DNA of 64,000 nucleotides, from contig CACRSC010000079.1 of the NCBI GenBank assembly GCA_902651635.1, forward strand, positions 30,394 through 94,393, in the 5' to 3' direction. Source of the stretch: Mastigamoeba balamuthi (lineage: Eukaryota; Evosea; Mastigamoebida; Mastigamoebidae). The notes under the pieces are model-generated. The model saw only the letters and a list, made by a program, of their open reading frames with translations, had not been told where the DNA came from and did not search any database. Below are positions 1 to 11,500 of this stretch, piece by piece. How positions within the stretch are numbered: the first letter of the stretch is position 1; every line of letters begins with the position of its first letter. The position numbers and the translations under genes were made by a program.

Positions 1-11
1 TTTGCAAAGCT

Positions 12-268
12 TTTCCAAAAGTATTACTTCTGCACCTTGTTGGAATTGTTGCTTTCACGACACTTTTTGAAATGTCATATTCATGGTATTCGAAACTGTC
101 ACTTTTGTGACACTGTGAAAGTATCACTTACATCATCCTTGAAAGTGACACGAAAGCAACACTTTGTGAAGCAGCACAAGCACAGCTTTTTCAAAATTGT
201 TACTTCTCCATCTTTTTGGAATTGTCACTTTCGTGATACTTTTGAAATATCATGTTCATGACATTCTA
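12..268. repeat. Degenerate direct repeat, two copies about 176 nt apart
   Basis: Two related copies, about 12-88 and 189-268, share the order TTCC/TCAAAA, TTACTTCT, GGAATTGT, CACTTTCGTGA-like and GAAATRTCATRTTCATG. The space between contains further variants of TGTCACTTTYGTGA with short inverted elements. The copies are diverged, so this looks like an old tandem satellite or the inside of a repeat family. Confidence 0.5.
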
Positions 269-666
269 AAAGTGCTACTAACTTTATTTTTCTAAAGTGG
301 CATAATGGTGCCATTTTGAATAATGAACTTCTGCATCTTTTAGAGTTATTGAGAAATAGTCAGAAATGAATTTGTTATTGCATGAATGTCTTCTATTATT
401 GTAGGACAAATCATTTAGAGTTCTAATACTTCATGTATCTCGAATGTATAACTAAGCACAAGTGTATAATGTTCAATTTATCTGATTAATGCTTAACATT
501 TTCTCTTCAATGTGTCATTTCTTTAGTTATAATCAATCAAACTTACTACAATTAAAGTTCTTCTGTTTTCTTTATGATACCTGATTGATCATGTACACAA
601 CAGATTTTGCCATAGAGTGTCTTTTTCTCCCCCAGTGGAATAAGACTCCCCTGCACGTATCTCAAT

Positions 667-702
667 GGTGCACCACCATGGTCCTTACCATGGTGGTGCT
701 CC
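667..702. repeat. Near-perfect hairpin
   Basis: GGTGCACCACCATGG at 667-681 is followed by a 6-nt loop and by CCATGGTGGTGCTCC at 688-702. Fourteen of fifteen positions pair. It sits at the start of a locally GC-richer patch (about 650-1000) inside the AT-rich segment. No function can be assigned. Confidence 0.5.
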
Positions 703-2960
703 CCCTGCCTCCAAGGTGCTATATGGTGCCACCAGAAGCTGGGACCATGATGTCAATTGGGGCAGGTATCCCCACCCACCCCAGCTCCCCACTCTCCCAC
801 ACGCACACCCACAAACACCCCCGGGGCTGGGCACGCCCAAGGCCTGTGGCGTGATGACCCACAATGCCCTAGAACAAACATCAGCCCCCAAATACCCCAA
901 AACTGATAGTCGTACCAGGAATACACAGGCAAGCCCGCTGCTCACTGAGCCCCATCCTGCTGACCCTCTGCAGCCCACAGACCACAGACATCGCTCAGCC
1001 GTGTGTGGTGATCTTTCAGTTTCTTTCTTCTAACTGTGCAATCTCCCCAGTGATTGCCTGCAGTGACCCCCTGGCCCAGATTCCTTTCATCAGTGTCAAG
1101 ACCACTGAGAACCCAGAACTTGACATTATGATTCACAACGATGTAATGGCTCCTCTCTAGTGTTGGAACACCTCCTTGAGGGATATCTGGTACAATTTTG
1201 CAGTAACTTATCTGCATCTGACCGGATATCAGTTCATAATATTGGAGCTTATCCTTGCTGGAACACACAGCCAGAGGAAAGACCTACAACAGGCAGCTCT
1301 CTCACCGAACCATGCAAGTAACTCTGCGTAATGTTCTTAGTGTTGCCCTACTTGCTGAGATGATCTGTGCAGCAGAGCACCAGGGCCCACTGCTGAATGG
1401 AATGGTCTGGCCCACTGACCTCATGAGAATTTGGGTGGAGATAACACTGTTTCGTGATATGTATAATGTGGGCATTAATAAGCTCCACAATAGTATCAGA
1501 CAGTGGTATCAGCGCAGCAATGACATCTTCATTGTTTATCTTAATCGGACTCATCTAGCACTTCAACCCTGATCAGAAATGCAAATATACTTAGCAGTTA
1601 AGATAGTAGAGTTACTGCAGCATGAAGAATTGAGTTTATTCCACCAGTTATTGGAGTCACTCTCTGGATGGATTCTACAGACATTCTACTATGGCATCGG
1701 AAATAAGTATGAATTTCATGTTTGAATATTTACCTTATCATACACAGAGAAGGAAAAAAGTAATTACTGGAGTGTAAAGGACAAACGTCCAGCAAATCGA
1801 TACATGGCATGAACAGATGCTCGTTGTTGTGTACGAGCAGTATGGAGACCATACAGTCCAAAGGTACATGAGCTGCAGTTCAGCTGCGAGACTATCAGTG
1901 TTCATCATGTAAACCAGATGTATGAAAGAAATTGAGATATCAATGGAATTGATTCATAAGGATAACATATTGATAGAGCTGCTTAAGACCTTGGAATATT
2001 TGTTCAGCTGTGCTGATCTCAAAGCACAGCTTCTTCTTTTCTTACTTTCACTTCATAATTATAGCTAATTAGCAATGTAATCAATTAAGTACAGAATTAA
2101 TAAAACAAGCATAATAATATGTCATTACAATAGAGTGCAAGTGCAAATTTTCACATGATTTGAAGAAGATATTTCTTTTTTTCTTCTGAAAAGAAATGAT
2201 AGATGTAGTAGTGTTATCATCATTACATTTCTGTTCCATTCTTTCTGAAGACCCTGGATGAATTTCCAAATTTCTACCAGGTAACATCAGGCACTTATGA
2301 TATTAGTTCATCAGCTCATGAAAATACAAGAACAGTGATAATTAAAATGGATGATAGCCTGCATCAAAACGAGCTCTCTGGTCATTTTATTGAATCAAGA
2401 ACTGAAAATGAAATTTCTTTTAGAATTGAATACACATTAATGAATGCTGATTCCTGATGATTCTCTATTTATTTATACCTTTCTTACAGATCATAGCTCA
2501 GAACTAAAAATGGCCCTCTCAGAAAATCTCATGTGAGTGTTAAGAAGGGTTCTTATTAATCTGTAGCTGCAAAGATTGTTGAAGTGAACACAAAATCAGC
2601 AAGACATTGGAGGGATACCAGGAGAATAACCTTACAAATGATCCTTTCAGGCTGTTCCTTCTTCTTCTTGTTATGAAATCACTGTAAAGTCCGGGAACCC
2701 ATAATAGATCCTGAAAAGAGATGAAGAACCCATGTAAACAAGTCCATCTATGGATTGAATGTTATATAAAGTACTGCAAAGTTCATGATTTCTCAGAACT
2801 TGAAATGAGAGATAGACAATTGATTACTTTTCAATTAAGAATAATACTATTTTTCATACTCTGAAAATGAATGAAGATAAATGAGAAAAATAGTATTTAT
2901 TTCGATTTAAATGTTACAGATGGCACTGCATAATTGCAATGGTCTTTTTGATGTGTATGC

Positions 2961-3575
2961 TCAGTTAAGTGATAACATACCGCACAGGAGATTATAATAC
3001 CGGTGATATCAGTATTTCTGCGCTGGTTCTCGGATTACAGAAATCTGTGGAGTCTCACACGGAATCCTCCGGACCCCCGCACAATCCACCCCGCACCTCA
3101 AACCGCCGCAGAAAAGTGCACTTGATATACACTCAAGAACTTTTTGCTCCAACTGTGCTGGATCGCGCCTCCGGCACTTGTGTACTATGCACGGTCATCA
3201 GCGGGTATTCCAGTTGAAGCAACACTGAGCAGCGAGGAGCTCCGAGCGGCTCGGAACAACCGCCAACCAGATCACGGTGCGGAAAAATGCGTCAGCAGCA
3301 GAAAAAAAGTGGGGGTGAAGACTGATTTGGAGGGGGTCGCGGGTGGTCTATTGTATCTGGCTTTTTCAGTCGTTGAAAACCGAGCCTCGTGTGAACAGTC
3401 TGAGCAGACTACTAACTTTTTTTATTTATCTTAACCAACAACCCCCTCGGGTCACACACAACAAACACCGCGTTCGACAGAGCCCCACCCCTTGGTCCGT
3501 CGGTTCCTCCGCGTCTCCCCCCTCCCTGCGCGGTCCTCCCGCCGTGTCCTGACGCGCCACGCGCCTGCAGCACAT
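2961..3575. other. Intergenic transition into GC-rich DNA
   Basis: Composition changes from AT-rich to GC-rich here. I see no gene. The last 130 nt are pyrimidine-rich and lead into the start codon of the gene at 3576, so they probably hold its promoter and leader. Confidence 0.4.
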
Positions 3576-5417
3576 ATGTCGATCATCAGGAGGTCTGCGC
3601 TGCGCGGCGACGAGGTCGTGCCGTTCCAGTGCATCAACTGGCCCGACGAGACGATCCAGAGGCGCACAGTGTCCGTCGAGTACGGTACGCGGTCGTCCTC
3701 CAATGAACCCTACAAGCAGGCCCCAGTGCCCCTCCCCCCCTCCCCCCGTCCTCTCCACCCCCTCCTGCGCGAAGCGAGCTGTTCGGGGCCCTTTTCCGCC
3801 CCCGCAGCGTCTCCGCATCCGCATGTGCCGTCATCACACTGCGCCTTTGTGCTTCGTTGTGCTTTTTTCACTTTTCCCTCGGCTGCATTTCCTCCCCGAC
3901 GCACCTCAGCCGCTTTTGGGTGGGGTGGGGAGGTGGAGGGGCTGCCGGGGCGAGGTGGATCTCAGGAGCTCCACCGAGTGTTGCGCCGTAGCCCTGTTTT
4001 TGTCGGTTGCTTTTTCTGTTTCCCGCAACCGGCTTTGGGGATTTCCTCTGTTGCTCTGCGGGTGTCCTAAGACAACTGCTCGCTACTCTTCCCCGCTCGG
4101 GCCCTCCGATTGGAGCTGCGCCCGCCCGCACGCGTGGGGCGTGCCGGGGGGGCGTTCTTCCCCCCGCGTCCACACGCGCGCGCGCCAATTAAATCGCGCT
4201 CCCCGACAAGAGAACGCGGGGGGCCTCTTTCGCTCATTTTTTCTGAAACCGCCACGATGCCCTTTTTCCTGCCCGCTGGCATGCGTGGTGCGTGTGTGTT
4301 GCTGGGTCAAATTTTCCGCCTGTGCCATGCCCACACCCCCGCACCCCGCCAACGGGCAATGCCCGTCTACGGAACACCGCAGAGCAAGCTTTGAAGACTG
4401 CCTTTTTCCATGTGTCAAGCAAATCCAGCGACACCCACCCTGCCTCACCCACCCCGCCCGCGCCTTTCCCCCCCTGCCCTTTCCAGGTCCTCGACTAAAC
4501 TCGCGCTTCCCTTCCCACCCCCGCTCCCTCCCTGGCCACCCCCGCCACCTCCACCACCCCCGACGCGACACCCCGCGCAGTGTGCGGCGACGGCGTAAAC
4601 GCGACGATCAAGGCGCAGGGCCGGACGTGCCCTGTGTGCCGCATCGGGCGCTGCCGCGTGGAGGCCACCAAGCCCGGCACGCGCAAGCCCTCGCGGACCG
4701 TCTACGCCTACGAGCTCCTCGTGCGCGACACGCAGCGCCGCTGGTTCCACGAGGCCCTCGTCGAGGTCACGGGCCTCCCCGCGCCCCTCGAGCGCCCCTC
4801 CGACCCCCAGGACTCCTCCTACGTCGCCCAGTCGCCCCCCCGAGCCCCAGCCGCTGCCCGCCGCCCCCTGCGCCGCGCCCCCTCCGCACCCCACGTCCCC
4901 CTTCGCCGTCGTCGAGGCCTCGCCCCGCGCGGGCGCCCCCCTGGCGCCGCTGCCGCTGGCGCTGCCCACGTCGCCCTTCGTGGCCGGCGCGGCGCAGATG
5001 CTGCCGGCGCCCGGCAAGCGCCCGCGCGCGTTCGCGGGGGCGGCGGCAGAGCAGGTCGAGGCGGCGCGGCGCGTGGGGGCGGCGCTGGGCAGGGGCGACT
5101 TCCGGTCGGCCATCACGCTGGTGCTCGACGTGCACGACCTCTTCCCGCACGAGCACCTGGCGGTCATGCAGGGCATCGCCCAGGCCCCCGACAGCGTCGC
5201 CGCGCTCGGCGCCATCGAGCGCAAGGTCGAGGAGGAGTGCGACGGCTTCTCCGACATTGTCGCCGCCCTCCGCGACGGCTTCTCCGCGGGCCGCATGCGC
5301 GCGGGCCAGGGCAGGTCGCCCGCGTCGTCGTCGTCGTCGTCGTCGTTCACGGCGCTGGTGGCGCCGCCAGAGACCCCGCGCTTCCTGCAGGTGCCCGCGG
5401 GGTTCTTCTGCCAGTAG
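3576..5417 (+). CDS. Unknown protein with a small Cys cluster, two exons, one apparent one-base break
   Basis: I do not recognise this protein. Exon 1 is 3576-3684 and exon 2 is 4581-5417, joined in phase (G plus TG gives Val) across an 896-nt GT-AG intron, by far the longest modelled here. The start ATG is the first in frame. After the junction comes a Cys cluster (VCGDG, then CPVCRIGRC) and a basic stretch followed by YAYELLVRD, a plausible zinc-binding module. A Pro/Ala-rich linker leads to a helical region containing VLDVHDLFPHEHL, and a Ser7 run encoded by TCG repeats precedes the stop. The reading frame changes at the C7 run 4835-4841: frame 2 before, frame 0 after. One surplus C in the assembly would explain it and gives a protein of about 314 residues. 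The alternatives are a real frameshift or a second tiny intron. Confidence 0.6.
5325..5345 (+). repeat. (TCG)7 microsatellite coding for Ser7
   Basis: Seven TCG codons in the reading frame of the gene at 3576-5417 give a serine run near its C terminus. Confidence 0.8.
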
Positions 5418-6057
5418 GGGGAGAGCGAGAGAGAGCACGGGCGCGGGGGGCTCAGCAGACAGCAGCTCACCCGCCTCGTCCCCCTAGGGCCCCCGGGTGT
5501 GTGCCAGAAGGAGGCCACACCCCACGCCAACGAGACACAAGGGGCCCCTTTTGCAGGGGACGCGGAGGGGGGAGCCGCGCCGCGCAGCGTGCACGGGTCC
5601 TATTTTTTATTCCTTGCAACGAGTGAAATTCCCACCTGTTATACAGCTGAGATGAGATTAAGCCAAGGCATGCGCACCACCTCCTCGTCTTCACCCCCCT
5701 CTCGGGTCCCACACCTCCCTATCCCCCCTCTGAGCATCGGCTTAGAAAGTTAGTTTATGTCTCCCTCTCACCAACACGGCACCCTCCGTGCAACATCTAA
5801 AATGAACATAGATGATGTATGGAAGTGAGTTCCGAGTGTCCGTTTGAGAATACCAGCCAACGTACTAATGTGCCCAACAGCAAGGAGTTGAGAACAACAG
5901 TACTCACAAACGACCAGAAAATGGCTCGTAGGCAGACACACGTTCGGAGGCTCGAAGCTCCAGCGGGGTGTCCGAATTCAAATGACTCTGGTGTTTCTTT
6001 TACTGCAGAGGCACCATATGCAACACAGTTCGTACGGAGGCACTCGCCAATGCTGGC
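5418..6057. other. Intergenic between convergent genes
   Basis: This spacer lies between two convergent genes and should hold their 3' ends. A T-rich run at about 5602-5612 contains TTTATT, which is AATAAA on the minus strand, but it lies about 450 nt beyond the minus-strand stop codon. I see no gene. Confidence 0.4.
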
Positions 6058-8114
6058 CTACTTCCCGGGCGGCGGCGGCTTGACGATGGTGAAGTTGGGC
6101 TTTAGTATCGGCGACCTCGTGCCGCCGTCCGGTGTGCTCCTTGTTGCGGGGCTGATCGATCTCGTCGGGCTGTGCGCGGGCGACGGGTTGCGGCCCGTGG
6201 AGCGCTCTGTCACGCTCACCGTGCGCAACGGGGGTGCGCGCTGCCCAGGCCTCGGCGCCCACACGGCGCTGCTGCTGCTGCTCAGCGTCGGTGACGCCTG
6301 CAGGTTCAGCGAGGTGCCCTTGCTTCTTGGGAACGACGCCTGCCGCTCCCTGGTCTGCTGGTGGAACTCGGTCTCCGAGTCGGACTTGGGATATGCCGGC
6401 GGCTCCTCCTCGAACTTGAGGGGCTTGGCGACGGGCGCCTGGGCGATGGCGTCCTTGACGCTGTTGAGCCAGTTGACGCTCTCGCCAAAACACGAGAAGC
6501 GGAACTCGAGCACGCCCTTGAGCGGGTGGTGCAGCGTCAGGCAGTCCTCCTTGAAGTGGTCCGAGATCTTGAGCGACGCCGTCTCGAAGAACGCCATCTC
6601 CTTGAACTCGTCCTTGGACGACGCCCTGAGCACGATGATGACGTTGTCGAAGATCATCACGTAGTTCCCGGGCTGCGCGCGGACGCCACCAGAATGTGAG
6701 CACCGATGAGGGCAGGCGACACTGCGGATTCCATCGGTACCTTCTGCGAGCCGGTGACGTTGAGGGAGACCTTGCCCTCCTTGATGAGCAGCGAGCCCGA
6801 GGCGCGCAGGTCGATCGCGGGCTCGTGCTTCCACTCGATGCTGCACCTGCCCAGCAGCGAGTCCGTCTCGAACTTCCTCGTCCTCTGGTTGATCTCCTTG
6901 AGCACCTTCTCCATCTCCTCCTTGGCGTGCTCAAGGCTTGCGTAGTCGCGGTGATCTGTGTGCGAGAACATTTTTCAGATCATTGCCATTGAGGGGAATC
7001 GAACCTGGGGACGTGTGCGAGATGAGGTCCTTGAGGAATAGTGGGTACTTGGTGATCCTCTGGGCTGGCTTGATCAGGTACGCGCCCAGGTCGAGCCCCT
7101 TGAGCTCCGGGTGAACCGCGCGGATTTTCTGACGTGGCGAGTGCTTGATTCAGTTGTTGTGTGCAAACAACGAGTCTGCTCACATCTGCCGCCTCCTTGT
7201 ACTTGGTTCCGCTCTTACCGAACGCAGTGATCAGCTCGTGCGTCGTGATCTGCGAGTTGCAGTACTCGACGTACACTTTGAAATACGGGATCTTGAAACC
7301 GGGCAGAGCCGTTAGTTCCCGTCTGCAGTGGGTTTCTCTTCCGTTGTTCCGCAGGCACGCACCAGGCTCGTGAAAACAGCGCCCACCGACTGCTTGCTGG
7401 GGGGCTTCGCCTTCTCCTCCGCAAGCCGCGTGCTCATCTCCTGCGCCAGCATCACGAGGACCTGAATGCTGTTGAACAGCGCCCCCAACTCCTGCGCAGA
7501 GTGGCCCATCCCGTCGCAGAGTCAGACCAGGGGGCGGTTCCGGAACGCGCAGCGGCGCACCTGCGGCGTGAGGACGCCACTCTTCTCGAGCTCCCTCTGC
7601 CAGACGTTCTCGAGGGTGCGAAGGTCGGTCAGGAAGTCCGTTTCTGTGTTTTGGGGCAGAGGTGCAGTGAGTGCTGCGACTCTGTCGCGTTTTGGCGTGC
7701 ACTTGGGCCACAGGCGGGAGGGCGATGCGGACCGGTCGTGCAGAGCTCGAGCACTACGCTCTGCCTGTGCGCTGCGCTCTCGTGCGCGGTGGTCTGGGCG
7801 GAGAAGAAGTCGTCGAAGGCCTTCAGCCACTGCTCGCGCGCCGCTTTCATCGACGCCGCAAACGCCTCAGTGTCATCGGGGTTGAACGCCTGTGCGTCGC
7901 GGGAACGTCAGAGCACTGCTGGGGGTACCGTAATCGCGGTGCGTCGGGGGGCGCGGAGGGCTCTGGGCGGGGCTGTGCGTGCATCGGAGATGTTGCGCAT
8001 GGAGCTCATGGTCTGCAGGACTGTCGTCTTGAACTTGACCTCGCGGGCGCTCGTGGGCGCCCACGAGTAGAGCATCGGGCCTCGCCGGGGGCAGGGCACG
8101 GGAAGAGGCCTCAT
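6058..8114 (-). CDS. Rho guanine-nucleotide exchange factor, DH-PH type
   Basis: It should activate Rho/Rac GTPases at the membrane by promoting GDP release. Exons on the minus strand are 7983-8114, 7733-7889, 7561-7643, 7363-7491, 7184-7291, 7005-7128, 6741-6955 and 6058-6672. Phases close exactly, giving 520 residues. The N-terminal ~85 residues are helical and unassigned. The DH domain follows: ELCTTETDFLTDLRTLENVW (helix 1), LTPQELGALFNSI (CR1), VFTSLIPYFKVYVEYC, then LGAYLIKPAQRITKYPLFL, the diagnostic CR3 motif, and SLEHAKEEMEKVLKEIN. The PH domain starts near SLLIKEGKVSL and ends at FGESVNWLNSVKDAI. A Ser/Pro/Arg-rich tail ends in KPPPPGK, a possible SH3 ligand. An alternative start is the Met at 8075. 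Intron 1 (7890-7982) is modelled with a GC donor; a GT alternative inside it would add a Pro/Arg-rich insert. It lies head-to-head with the Arf-GEF gene. Confidence 0.85.
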
Positions 8115-8517
8115 CGCATGGGATGCAGCGTAGGGGGCCGCGCACATTAACCGTCAGTTTCACAAATTGTACTGTGGGGGCGGGGCAAAATGTGGGAAAT
8201 TGCAGATTTTTCTTCCCATCCACCCGCTCCATTTCCCCACTGCACTTCGCCTCCCTGGTGCTTCATAACAGGCACTATCTTTCCCTGTCGGTAGGCGGAC
8301 CGGACTGGCTAGGTTTCCCAAGATTCCAGAACACACCCTACGATATATCAAAATTCAGTAAGATTGCGAGATTCTCTGCTCCAATATCTCCTTGCGCCGT
8401 TCAAAAAACCAAAAAGTCCATCTCACCCATCTGCTCCCTCGCGGGTACGGCTCGTGGCCCCGCACCCCACGCGCCTGACCTCCCCTCCCGCGCCGCAGTG
8501 GCAGCAACTCGGACAGG
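8115..8517. promoter_or_regulatory. Shared 403-nt upstream region of two divergent GEF genes
   Basis: The Rho-GEF starts at 8114 on the minus strand and the Arf-GEF at 8518 on the plus strand, so this spacer must contain both promoters unless one gene has an untranslated upstream exon. It is less GC-rich than the flanking genes, with short A/T runs at about 8190-8400. I see no clear TATA element. A bidirectional promoter is inferred from geometry only. Confidence 0.45.
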
Positions 8518-11500
8518 ATGGCGGAGCTCAGCGCCGACGGGCTACAGGCGCACGTTGCGAGGGCGGTCGGCGAGATCTCCAAGGCTTCCTCCAAGAAGCA
8601 CGCGGAGCTGCGCGACTCGTGCAAGCTCACACTCGGTGCGGAGCCCCCCTACGCCTGACGCGCGCGCCGCCTCCTCTCCCCCCCCGCCCGGCCAGCCCCA
8701 GCCCCACCATCCCTGCGGCGCTTGTGGGGATATTTTTCCTCGCTCTATAAGATTCATCTCCTCGCCTGTGCTGCTGTGCTGCCCCCCCACCCCGTAACCC
8801 CGTATTGGATTGTCGTCGTATCGTGCCCACCCTGACAGCCTGCCCCTTGCCCGGCCTGGCGCAGACATGCTGAGGAGATGCCCGACGCTCGTGCAGTCCC
8901 CAGGGTGAGGCGCCCTGCGCTGCTGATTGGCCTCCCTCTTTGCTCCCCTCCCCTGCGGCGATTGATTGCTTATGACGCAACGCAGGCACATCTTCGAGGC
9001 GCCCGACCCCGCAAAGGACGTCAAGTCCGAGGACGCGGTCGCGCAGGTGATACGCACCATGCGCCTGGCGTGCACGACCAAGATGGCCAAGCTCATCGCA
9101 TACGCACTGGACAGCTTCCAGGTGAGGCTTGGATATCTGTACAGGAAATATCTGTAGAATCTCAGCCGATACCGTTCCAGAAACTGCTCAGCAGCGGGGC
9201 GGTCTGCGGGACAGACCTGAGGGAGGACGGGAAGACAAAGGCGAGGATGGTGGAGCTCGTCGTGGAGTCGGTCATCTCGTGCCTCGACGTCCAGGACGCA
9301 GCGGTCAACCAGCAGATCCTGCGCTGCCTGGTCACCGCCGTCACGATGCCCGGGGGCGACCTCCACGACACCGTCCTCATGAACGTCATCAACGCCGTCC
9401 TCAGAATCCACCTCGGGAACAACCCCGTACATTGCCCTCACTCGGTGCAATCTAGATTTCTCTCACACGTCATCACGTGCGCGTTGGAATTCCGACATAG
9501 GCCAACACGGAGTCGGCAAAGAGCGCTGTCAAGCAGATCATCATGCACGTCACCAACAAGATGGAGGCCGAGTACGCCGCGAAGCTGCAGAAGGAGCCCG
9601 CCGGCGCCGCGGCCGCGGCTCCCGTGGCGCACAAGTCCGTCAGCATCCGCGAGTCGATGCGCCTGAGCGCGCTGAGCCTCTCGGACAACGCCAGCACGCA
9701 CTCTGAGGAGCCAGCCGCAGTCGCAACAGCCGCCACAGCTGCAGCGGCCGCACCGCAGCAGCAGCAGCAGCAGCAGCAGGAGGCAGCGCAGGAGCAGTCA
9801 GCGCGCGACGTTGTGCGCGAGATTGTGGAGGAGGTGGTGTCCAAGTCGGTGGGGGGCGAGGCGGCGCCCGAGAAGGAGGCGGCGCCCGACAAGGCCGAGG
9901 CGGAGGAGATACCGGCGGCGCTGAAGACGGTGCTGCCGGCGGACGAGGCGGAGCTGCTGATCAACGACTGCCTGAGCATCTTCCGCGAGCTGTGCATGAT
10001 CGGGGCCAAGGACAACCCGCAGGCGGACACGGTGGAGACGGAGACGCTGCTGCGCAACAAGGTGCTGGCGCTGGAGCTGCTGCTCGAGATGATCAGCAAG
10101 GGCGGGCAGGCGCTGCGGACCGAGCCGCGCTTCGTGGGCGTGGCGATCAAGAACCACCTGTGCACGGCGCTGCTGCAGGCGATGCTGTGCCCCGTGCCGC
10201 GCGTGCTCAAGTTCAGCCTGAGCATCTTCATCGAGCTGCTGCAGCACTGGAAGGAGCCGCTCAAGCGCGAGATCGGCGTCTTCTTCAGCAACATCTTCCT
10301 GCGCCTGATCGAGAGCCCCACGAGCACGTCGCAGCAGAAGTGGATGGTGCTGCAGCTCTTCAGCGTCGTGTGCAAGGACTCGGGCCAGCTCGCCGACTTC
10401 TACCTCAACTACGACTGCGACCTCGAGAGCTCCAACATCTTCGGTGCGCACCGACCCGAGTGTTGAATGAAGCCCCCAAGGGGGTTTCTGGAATTGCTTG
10501 ACTCAACGCAGGCATAAACGCCCCCCCCCCCCCAACCCCTGGCTGCAGAGCGCATGGTCAACGACCTCTCCAAGGTCGCGCAGGGCGTCAGCGGCAGCGC
10601 GCCCTCGGAGCCCAAGAGCGGCGCGGGCCCGACGCAGCAGGATATGGCCCTGCGGGCGCTGGGCCTCGAGTGCATCGTCATGATCCTGCGGTCGCTCGTC
10701 GACTGGTCCAAGGACATCCCCTCTGCAGCGCACTCGCGCCAGCAGCAGCAGCCGCGCCCCGGCGAGTCCCCGGCCTCTGCCGACGCCGAGGGCGGGCAGC
10801 GGACGCCGAACCCCGGGGAGGAGGACGGCGCCGAGGCCGAGGCGGCCGAGCAGCGGGCCGAGAGCGAGCTGAGCCTCTTCCAGCGGCAGAAGAAGCACAA
10901 GGCGGCGATGGAGGAGGTGCGCGCCAAGTTCGCGCTGGCGCCGCGCAAGGGCATCGACCACGCGGTGAAGCTGAAGCTGATCGCGGACAGCTCGGCCGAG
11001 ACGGTGGGCGCGTTCCTGCGGGACGAGGCGCACAACTTTGACAAGAAGGCGCTCGGCGAGTACATCTGCGGCAGCAAGCCGTACAACAAGGACGTGCTGC
11101 GGGCCTTTGTGGAGCGGTGCTCGTTCCCGGGCATGGAGGTCGACGAGGCGCTGCGCGAGTTTGTGAGCCTGTTCCAGATGGGCGGCGAGGGCCAGGTCGT
11201 CGACCGCGTCATGGAGAACTTTGGCGCGCGGTACTTCAAGGACAACCACGGCGACGCGCACTTCCCGGACCCCGACGCCGTCTACAAGCTGGGCTACGCG
11301 ATCATCATGCTGGCGACGGACCTGCACAACCCGATGGTCAAGAACAAGATCAAGTTCAACGACTGGTTCCTCATGGTCACGGGGCCCAAGGGCCTCGCGA
11401 TGAAGTTCGAGGAGGAGTACCTGCGCGCCGTGCACGACCGCATCGCGGCGCGGCCTCTCGAGCTCAAGGAGAGCAGCGACGCCGCCTGCGTGCAGGACTT

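Larger units (their letters stand above)
1..2960. other. AT-rich, gene-poor segment of different composition
   Basis: This stretch is visibly AT-rich and full of short A/T runs, whereas sequence from about 3 kb onward is strongly GC-rich with GC-biased codons. I find no convincing gene. A stretch at about 1040-1570 has short open frames on both strands and a less repetitive look, which could be a decayed coding fragment of a mobile element or just chance; I recognise no domain. It may be a subtelomeric or transposon-rich island, a long intergenic spacer, or foreign or contaminant DNA joined to the scaffold. The change of composition is seen; its cause is inference. Confidence 0.6.

Noticed and set aside
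37-261. 74-codon frame at the window start
   Set aside because: It lies within the degenerate AT-rich repeat and simply translates repeat units.
3703-5487. 594-codon plus-strand frame across the first gene
   Set aside because: It runs through a pyrimidine-rich intron and then reads the coding exon out of frame as Arg/Pro-rich sequence.
6995-7005. tRNA-like B box on the minus strand (GGTTCGATTCC)
   Set aside because: The T stem does not pair, no A box or acceptor stem fits, and the site is the splice donor region of a Rho-GEF intron.
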